Part shown: piece after piece, positions 56,692 to 64,000 of the stretch
Position numbering within the stretch: the first letter of the stretch is position 1
How the letters are laid out: each line of letters opens with the position of its first letter
DNA from: Benincasa hispida
Taxonomy: Eukaryota > Streptophyta > Magnoliopsida > Cucurbitales > Cucurbitaceae
Assembly: GCF_009727055.1 (NCBI RefSeq)
Contig: NC_052359.1
Span: 26,474,336 to 26,538,335 of the forward strand
Direction of reading: 5' to 3'
DNA: 64,000 nt
Program-made: the position numbers and the translations under genes
The notes under the pieces: generated by a model
Database searches by the model: none
What the model was told of the DNA's origin: nothing
Seen by the model: the letters and a program-made list of their open reading frames with translations, nothing else

Positions 56692-58888
56692 ATGGCCAAC
56701 CAAGCTTCCCAACACTCTGCTTCTCCATCAACCCCTTCCTCTGACCAAATCGCCATGCGAGAGGCAGCATTCCTCACTGCCAGTCGCAGACTTGCTGCCC
56801 AACCCCACACCATCCCAAGAATCACCGGTAGAACCCGGAGAAACCCCTTAAATGTCAGACCTCCTCAGTTCAAGAGGGGGCAAAGCACTGAGAGCACACA
56901 AGTTCCAACTCCTGCCGTCTCAACTGATAGTGAGAAGAAGAGACGTGATGATACGGAGGTGTTTGGTAACATTTTGAGCAATCTGAAGCAAGGAGGGGGA
57001 TTACCCGAGGTAGGTTATAAACCAACAATTGTCTATGGAGGAGGTGGCGGTGGTGGTAAATAAAGAGGTGGTGGTGTAGGAGGCAGTGGTGAACGAAGAA
57101 GAGATAGAATGAGAAACCCTAGCCTTAGAAACTCTTGAGGTAACTGCCAACGCAGAAACCTATGACGGAACCTCAAAAGTTGCGGTGGAGGAGATTGTGG
57201 TCGCTGAACTTGCGATGGATGAGGTTGCAGTGGAAGCGCAACCAGAAGTAATTGAAGAGAAAAAGAAGAAGAAGAAAAGCAAAAGGAGAAAGGCTGGAGA
57301 GGCGGAGTCTTCTAATCATTGCAAGGAGAAAAAGAATAAAGAAAAGAAGGATGATGACGAAGATGAGGAAGAGAAGAAGGAAAGGAAGAAGAAAGAGAAG
57401 GAAGAAAGAAGAATGCGCGGGTATGAAGAAAGGCACCTAAGAAAAGAGGAAGAAAAGAAGCAGAGGGTTGCGATCCTGAAAAAGGATGAAGAGTCGACCT
57501 CTTTAAGGGAGGACAGGGGGGAAACAACACAATAGATGGAGCCAGCGCAACCTGAAACAACGTAAATGGTTGCGACAGAGGAAGGCGAAGAAGGAGAAGA
57601 TACCCCCTTGATGCGGCGTCGTAGGGAGAATGCGCCGCAAGGGTCTACTGTTGACCCTCAAAGATTAATCATCTCATTAGAAGAATAGGAAATAAGGAGA
57701 AAAGAAGAGGAGGAGAAACAAGAGAAAATGGAGCGCACAAAGCTCATCATGGCAGAAGGAAATCACAGAAGAAAACTGCAAGATGAAGAAATGCGCAGTA
57801 ATAATGAGCTCACAGGGCTCGAAGGGATAAGAAGGCGCGAGGAGGAACAACATCTGTTGCTGGCCTCCGAGCTATTTGTAGAAGAATTCGAGAGAGAAGA
57901 AAGAGAAGAAGAAGAGGAAGAGAAAAAGAAAAAGGAAGAATAAGAGTGGAGATTGGAAGAAGAGAAGGGGAAGAAGCACAAAGCTAATAAAAGGCGCTTA
58001 AAGAAGAAGAAGGGTAAAGAACTCGCAGAACACGAGAAGGAGAAACAACGTAGAGAGCGGGAGAAGAGACAAAGGCAAGCAGCCCACCTCACGTTGGCAA
58101 AAGAAAAGGGCAAATCAATCGCAGAAAGTAGCGAGCCCACGTTGGCAAGGAAGCGTCCATTGAAGAGGAAAGAGAATGATGACATGCTGATAGAGATGGG
58201 CTTCTATCCTACACCAATGCCACTACCTAACCTCATCACAAGTGTGATTGTGGAACATGGCTGGGACACATTTTGACAATGCCCAACCATTATTGTGTCG
58301 CAGGTAGTGAGAGACTTCTATAGAGGGCATCTACACGGAACCAGGGATGCGGTGACCTTCAAAGGAGAAATAGTGTCCTTCAGCGTAAGGGACATCAATG
58401 AGATATACCAAATGAAGGATAACCCGAATGCACCGAGGAACAAAATTATTGATGATCCCACTGAGCAGCAGATGGAGGACACGCTGCAAGTATTAACGCA
58501 ACCAGGCACGAAGTGGTCGGTTTCACTCAAGGTCATCCACACCCTTGCATCTAAGTCTTTACTTCTGGAGGGAAGGCTTTGGGTCTACTTGGTCAAGAAG
58601 CGGCTGATCCCAACCACACATGACAAGACTGTATCAAGGGATCGAGTCATGGCCACATATTGCATTGCGTGCAGCATATAGATTGACGTAGAGCAATTGA
58701 TCGCAAGGCAGCTCAGAGTATTGGTGGGGCATATTCGAGGACAGTACTTCTTTCCGTGGACTATTTCAAGTCTGTGCCTGTCAATGGGCGTAGGCGTTGA
58801 TGAAGAACCTATGCCTGAAGTCCACGGCCTTATCAACATAAAGGTCTTGAGTCATTGCTCCTCAAAGACACCCCCACATTGCCCCTAA
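56692..58888 (+). pseudogene. Second ORF: charged coiled region plus plant-transposon domain
   Basis: The start chosen is ATG 56692 (MANQASQHSASPSTPSSDQ), with an upstream in-frame ATG at 56620. The Ser/Pro-rich N-part runs to about 57043. A frameshift there leads to a Val/Glu-rich stretch with two stops, then long Lys/Glu/Arg-rich segments (57185-57535, 57728-57943, 57953-58150) likely to form coiled coils with basic, nuclear-localisation-like clusters. The C-terminal domain 58160-58888 has 'MGFYPTPMPLPNLI', 'VVRDFYRGHL', 'SFSVRDINEIYQM', 'LIPTTHDKTVSRDRVM', then after a TAG at 58678-58680 in the same frame 'IDVEQLIARQLRVL' and 'YFFPW'. This resembles the domain called putative plant transposon protein (Pfam PF20167, by recall). 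Role unknown. Confidence 0.75.
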
Positions 58889-59877
58889 AGCTACCCTTAA
58901 AGAGGCCCCCATCGATACCCTAAATGCGCCGCAGGGACCAAAGCCTAAGAACCACATAAAGAAGACAGGGAAAAGAAAAGGTCCAGACGTCAACAACGCA
59001 CATGAACCAGAAACTGGACCTTTTCCCTTTCTCACAACATATTCTTCATGGTCCATGGTGCCCCCACATCTCAGGCACACTTGTTGTTTGAAAAACTCTC
59101 TTTTGCATCACGCGAAACCCTCCTCCACGACTCTCCAGCTTCCAGCAATAATCCTACATTCTATTTTTTTTTTATGTGGCCATTCTGCAATATTTTTTTT
59201 TATTAGTCAATTCATTATTTCATTAAATTCTTTGATTCATTGTACAGGCAACAATTTTGTATTGCATTAATTTTTAATTATTTGTATACTTTGTTAATAT
59301 TCAATACAAATGAAGTACATATTCACTCCTTTTTGCCTGTGCCCTTTTTCTTTATTTCATCCTTAGACAATATTTGCGATGTTTTGACCTTTTACTTTTT
59401 TGTGTTATTCATTGCGTTTCCATGATGTATAATATGTTTATACTTAGAAACATTTCTCATACCTTGTAAATTCTGACTAATAACTTAGTTAATTCTTAGT
59501 TAGCAGTACTTTACTCTTTATCTTTCAAGTTCTACTCAAACCTTCTTTTTGAAATTTTTTCTAAGTGTTTGTCTAGTATATCAAAACAACGCAATGAGAA
59601 CCTTGCCTCATCTTTAAATTTGGGTGGGAAAGATCTTAACAGATTAAGATCAAAATATACGATCTTCAGAAAATGCGTTATTTTCATTTCAAAAAAAAAT
59701 TGTTTATACAAAACTCAAATTGTCAGCGCAAGGAAAACCTAAAAAATGCCCAACCCTGATAAGAGTTTAGTTGTGAAATGAGTCTGCTCGTAGTGTGATG
59801 TTCGTATGACACTCGTAGGAGCAAGCCAAACGAAGGTGGGTTCTCAAAACAACGCAGTATTGAAAAAAAATTGCCCA

Positions 59878-59908
<31 letters not shown>

Positions 59909-60333
59909 AGACAACTCCTCTGAATATCATGAGTTAAAGTTGAAATTGGCACACAACCGTAGTTTGATGTTCACATGACATCCGTGGGAACAAACCAAAA
60001 CGAAGGGTGTAACCATGACTAACAGTCTCTAATAAATGACACAAAGTTTGACCACTGCATATAGACATATCAAGTCGTTTTGACAAAGAAGAGATAAACA
60101 TTCTTTTTAAAAAGAAAAAAAAAAAACTAGAAAAGCATCATTGAGAAGAAATTTGTTATTTAGAAGAATAAAGTAGGGATTTGTTAAGAATTAGCAAGGA
60201 TAGAAAAAAATTGTGTTGTTAAGAAATATGCCTAAGTGTAACATTCGGAGCAACCAATCGACACAAAAATATAGGATAAGAATTGAGCATTATTGCTTTA
60301 GTAGAAGATATGCTTGAGGACAAGCATATATCT
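58889..60333 (+). other. 3' untranslated region of the Athila-like element
   Basis: AT-rich, no protein. It contains a direct repeat pair (59790-59837 and 59959-60006) and a 27-A run (59877-59903), with a PPT-like 'tttgggtgggaaag' at about 59618-59632. Confidence 0.65.
59790..60006 (+). repeat. Direct repeat pair in 3' UTR
   Basis: Both copies read about 'gt(a/t)tgatgttc.(t/c)atgaca', then 'cgt(a/g)gga.caa.cca', then 'cgaagg', about 165 bp apart. The poly-A run lies between them. Confidence 0.7.
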
Positions 60334-60346
60334 AAATTTGGGGGTG
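60334..60346 (+). promoter_or_regulatory. Polypurine tract
   Basis: AAATTTGGGGGTG directly before the 3' LTR. It would prime plus-strand DNA synthesis. Confidence 0.85.
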
Positions 60347-62180
60347 TGATAACTTGTAGAAATGCAGATATTATGGCCAAAAGAGAAGGAATATGCGTCG
60401 ATTGTATGAAAATTAGCTCAGAAATACAATAAATATAAATTATAAAAATTACACCTGTTAACATCATTAAGATGGTAGAAGAGGATATTTCTACTCTGTT
60501 TTGCAGGAAACTAAGTCACCGCTTGCGATCAAGGCTCAACGAGAAACTGAACAACGCATCTCTGTTATATTGTGCCCGTCAATCAATAATGCAGAGACGA
60601 TTAACGCAATGACGGCGCAATGCAACAATCAATCCCGAGCTGAATTTCAACCGCAAGCAGTAATAAAAACAACACCGCATGCGAGCAACCGATCGAAAGA
60701 TGCAGCTGAGCAACACAAATGCGGAGGATTGTGACACGTGTACAAATAATCGTTGTGCAGATTTGACGGTCTGATTGCATAACAGAAGGAATATTTATTC
60801 CTCCATCTTCGGAAATTCCATAACAAGAAGTAGGCTCCAAGTGCCAAGAGTCTAAGCTTTTCACCTATAAATACCCTCATAGAATTCAGAGAAGATATAC
60901 TGGATACGAGGGCTAATTGATTCTAGATCACTGAGAGAGAGAGCCTGAGCTGAGAACTGATTGGAAGAAATCCGGGAAGATAAGAGACAAGGCCGAGAGG
61001 TGAGTCTCAGTGCGATTCTGCCAGATCCCCACCGTGAAGCTCTGTGCTTAGATCCCTGCTACTAGTTGAGCAAGCCTGAGACGGAAGCTCGTCCTTTCGC
61101 ACGATCCATCCACGCTGGCAAGCAAATCTCCATCCAAATCGGCACTAAGACGTTGGCGTTTATTTGTATTTGTTTCTTTCATCAATCGTATTTCATTCTC
61201 TTAATCTCTTTATTCACAAATCATGTATCAGACGTTAAATAGTGTTACTGAATGTCTCAATCACTTTCATTTCCACTTTTCTGTCTATTTTCGCTCCTCC
61301 ATTAATCGATTTCTCCATGAAGTTTTCTTAATACCTTGGTAATTAATATGGATTAAACGAGTAACTTAATTTGTGCTAAAGAGATAAATGCGTTTAGCTA
61401 AGGCATGCTAGACGGCATCTTCACCTGTGAGAGCAGAAGTGAAGATGTCATTCTGATCTGTCGAGAGAAGGTTAGAAGAATGCGTTAACTAAAGCAAGTA
61501 GTACTTCCAGAGATGGAAGCAACCTTGCGTTCATTACGTTCGTCCCTGTTTCACCACAGAGATGTGGGAATGCGACCGATCACCAAGACGTATACGCCAA
61601 GGGAAATACGGAACCGTAATTATATCTTGAACGCAATTAAGGAACTTGTGATGTTTGTATTAATTATCTTCTCTGTTTCTGCTTCACACATAAGACTTGT
61701 CACCGCATTATACGATCTTTGTATAATCTTCACAGCCAGCCTTGACCTCAGTATCTTGTATCATGAAACCTGTATTTTGTATCATCTTAGCTTAGATTTA
61801 CTTTATCGCAATTTACTTTAACGCAATTTATGTTATTATCGCATTTTTACCGTTTTACTTTACTTTATTGCATGTTTAATTACTTGTACACAAACTCTTT
61901 TATAAATTCAAAAACCCCTGGTCACATATATCACAAACATAACGCAATAACCTCAAACAGTCCCGGTGTTCGACCTCGGATCACACCGAGAAACTTGCGG
62001 TGAAATCATACTTGGTTTCAATGCAAGGAAACTTGTGACAACGCACAGCATACTACAAAAACATTCATTAATAACGCATATCTAGAAGTAATATCACATA
62101 TCATCGCATAAAATCTATGTCATCAAGTTTATGGCATGGACTTGCATCATGCTAAAAAAAATACGTGTTATAAGTTTATA
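60347..62180 (+). mobile_element. 3' LTR of the Athila-like element, 1834 bp
   Basis: Begins TGATAACTTG and ends ...TTTATA (5' LTR: TTTACA). TATA is at 60866-60873. The target duplication GACAC follows. Confidence 0.93.
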
Positions 62181-62185
62181 GACAC

Positions 62186-62940
62186 TACCAAGAGATCTTC
62201 TTTGCTATCCTCTTTAGACAAAGAGTTTTAGGCTTGATGAGCTTGATGGGCTAAAATAATCAATGTTGTCTTGAAACAAATATTATTGGGCTTTGTTGAA
62301 AGCCTGGCCCGAAATAAAAACCAAAACCAATGATGGAATTTGATCTTGAACAAAATCGTGTGCTAAAAGCACAATCCACGTGAAGATAGATCTTCACCCT
62401 ACACTTTGATGGACAAGATTCACTTCAAGCACTCAGGTAGATGCAGACATTTCAATGACTGGCGAGAGAGAAAAACAAGAGAGAAGAGAGGGAAAACCAG
62501 AGGGAGATGCTGCAGGATTTCGTCTAGATGATGAAGGTGAGATTCGTCTAGACGATGAAGGTACTATCGAGATTCGTCTAGACGATAAAGGTACTGTCGA
62601 GAATCATCTACACAATGAGGGTAATGCCAAGTATTTTGTCTAAATGATGAGGGTGCTGAGGTAAACGATAAGAAGATTAAGAATATAAAGGAAGAAGAAG
62701 AACACCAAGAATTTTAAGTATTTCGGCCAGAAAGAGGCTACATCCACGGAGAAGCTGATGATTTCTTGATTGGGGAGCTACAACAAGAAATTACAAGATG
62801 AGTAGTTTTACTATCTTTATCTCTCAATTTTAATTTTTTTTACTCTTACTTGTACAAGAGATTTACAAATGTATATAAAGACAACTTGTATAACTAATTT
62901 TTAATAACCTTGAAGTTGTTTTTCATAACTTGTAATAACA
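62186..62940 (-). mobile_element. Copia (Tork/Tnt1-like) LTR, reverse
   Basis: The minus-strand PPT 'caaggtggaga' (62941-62952) is followed by the LTR start TGTTATTACAAG at 62940. A TATA-like 'tttatatac' sits about 65 bp in. The lower end is not defined: the LTR may extend across the Athila-like insertion to below 52239. It includes a short minisatellite. Confidence 0.65.
62519..62640 (+). repeat. Minisatellite, units of about 30-39 bp
   Basis: Repeats of 'attcgtctagacgatgaagg' with variable spacers, about four copies. Plus-strand translation gives RLDDEG repeats, but I see no reason to call it a gene. Confidence 0.7.
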
Positions 62941-62989
62941 ATCTCCACCTTGAAAGAAAACTTCAAGTGTTTCTTCAGCTTCTCTGTAT

Positions 62990-64000
62990 TGAATCTCTTC
63001 TTCTTTTAACCTTTGTCTCTCAACTCAAACCCTATAATATTGAGGCATTTCTGAAGTTTGAGCTGAGTGACAGTCTTTATCAACATGTCGGAGGCATTCT
63101 CTGAGGTATGAACTTTCAACACTTCTATTTGCTTTCCTTCAATCTGTTCTTGAATGAAATGATATTTAACATCTATATGCTTTGTTCTGCTGTGATTCTA
63201 TGGATGCTTTCATAAATGTATGGTACTCTAATTGTCACAAAATATTTTTACTGTACTCTGTTTGATCCCAAAATCACTTAAGAGACCCTTTAGCCATAAA
63301 CCGTCTTTTACTGGTTCTGAAAGAGCAATAAACTTTGCCTCAATAGTAGAAAGGGCTACTACTGATTGCAATGTAGCCTTCCAGCTTAGAACACACCTTC
63401 CATAAAGGAAGATATAGCCTGATAAAGTTCTTTTGTCTAGGTCTCCAGCATAGTCAAAGTTAACATACCCAATTAGTTCTAATTCTTTGTCTGAAAGTTG
63501 TTGATACATTAGTTTAGCACTTGTAGTTCCTTTAAGGTACCTCATTATCCACTTAGTTGCCTCCCATTACCTCTTACCCGGATTAGCCATATATCTACTT
63601 GCCAGACTAGTAGCATAAGCAATATCCGGCCTTTTAGACACCACTAGATACATTAGGCTTCCCACAACTTGGGAATAGGGAATAGTTGACATTGCCTTCT
63701 GATGTTCAATGTCAGATTCTTTAGGTGAATTCTCTACTGAGAGTTTGAAATGATTAGCAATAGAAGTACAAACTCATTTAGCCTATGTCATATGATATTT
63801 CTTAAGCCATTTCTGACAATATTGTGACTGATCAATGCTGAGAATGTTTGATTTTCTGTTTCTAATTATATCAATGTCTAGTATTCTCTTTGCATTGCTC
63901 ATGTCTTTCATTTCAAATTCTGACTTGAGTAGATCTTTGATTTTGTTTAATTCTTGCATAGTTGTTCCTCATAATAGCATGTCATCCACATAGAGTAATA
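62990..64000 (-). pseudogene. pol: Copia (Tork/Tnt1-like) RT and RNase H, cut by window end
   Basis: Minus strand from the window edge: LLYVDDML (YVDD at 63981-63992), 'FEMKDMSNAKRILDIDI', '[22 protein letters not shown]', then frame 63228-63545 'MRYLKGTTSAKLMY', 'GYVNFDYAGDLDKRTLSGY', 'STIEAKFIALSE' and 'FCDN', and after a stop 'TKHIDVKYHFI' and 'ASDMLIKTV' to about 63025. Only a handful of stops interrupt about 1 kb, so it is younger than the other copia copies here. RNase H residues of the D-E-D set are visible (DYAGD, TIEAKF, CDN). The PPT and LTR follow directly. RT N-part, integrase and gag lie beyond the window. Confidence 0.9.

Larger units (their letters stand above)
52244..62180 (+). 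mobile_element. Non-autonomous Athila-like LTR retrotransposon, complete
   Basis: 9937 bp with both LTRs (52244-54091 and 60347-62180), a tRNA-Asp type PBS, a PPT and a perfect 5-bp target duplication GACAC (52239-52243, 62181-62185). Inside are a broken gag and a second Lys/Glu-rich ORF with a plant-transposon-type domain. No protease, RT, RNase H or integrase can be read in the about 6.2-kb interior, so it must have used enzymes from an autonomous relative. The LTRs are still very similar, with scattered substitutions and a few indels. Confidence 0.93.

Noticed and set aside
57173..57436. Minus-strand frame rich in Phe and Leu that looks like a membrane protein
   Set aside because: It is the antisense shadow of the Lys/Glu-rich second ORF (GAAGAA codons read as TTCTTC).
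59877..59903. Poly-A tail of a retrogene or LINE insertion
   Set aside because: No coding sequence ends here and no target duplication; it is inside the 3' UTR of the LTR element between two direct repeats.
62455..62643. Coding gene with RLDDEG repeats
   Set aside because: The repeats come from a DNA minisatellite in an LTR-like region on the other strand; the frame has no start context or domain.

Overview
The window is plant nuclear DNA made almost entirely of nested, decayed transposable elements. I found no intact host gene, rRNA, tRNA or CRISPR array. A dicot origin is indicated by the Ty1/copia and Athila/Tat-type Ty3/gypsy proteins and by the AT-rich spacers. A fold-back MITE near 40.4 kb and the copia families resemble ones I associate with cucurbits, but that placement is inference. 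No reading frame looks able to make a complete functional protein, so the region is best read as pericentromeric-type or other repeat-rich heterochromatin.

Layout. 1-1140: Tat/Ogre-like LTR. 1.6-7.2 kb: minus-strand copia element (copy A) with a 660-bp non-autonomous hAT element in its LTR. 8.4-12.8 kb: second minus-strand copia body (copy M). 13.5-22.6 kb: jumble of Athila/Tat-like LTR pieces in both orientations around a broken gag (17.4-19.3 kb). 22.7-25.1 kb: two copia LTRs. 25069-36872: a copia element (copy P) with 5-bp target duplication, itself interrupted in its leader by a solo LTR (27965-29853, target duplication GTAAG). 36.9-42.2 kb: remainder of the invaded copia LTR, a copia gag-pol fragment (copy C), more copia LTRs and a MITE. 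42.2-49.6 kb: Tat/Athila-like remains on the minus strand, interrupted by a second solo LTR (44813-46524, target duplication CCTAT). 49.6-50.8 kb: another LTR. 50.8-51.85 kb: minus-strand LINE endonuclease/RT remnant. 52244-62180: the best preserved structure, an Athila-like LTR element with both LTRs, PBS, PPT and target duplication GACAC, carrying gag and a lysine/glutamate-rich second ORF but no pol. 62.2-64 kb: minus-strand Tork/Tnt1-like copia element running off the window.

The target duplications set the order of events: solo LTR into P, P into an older copia LTR, hAT into copy A, and the Athila-like element into DNA next to the last copia.

Two observations matter most. First, two head-to-head Tn5 mosaic-end (Nextera junction) adapters sit in the sequence at 11731-11765 and 33177-33214. 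They are assembly artefacts; one creates a false chimeric reading frame. Second, the Athila-like LTR families here all begin with a short hairpin whose stem sequence differs between families while pairing is kept and the loop (about AGAAATG) is conserved, a pattern that suggests selection on structure at the element terminus.
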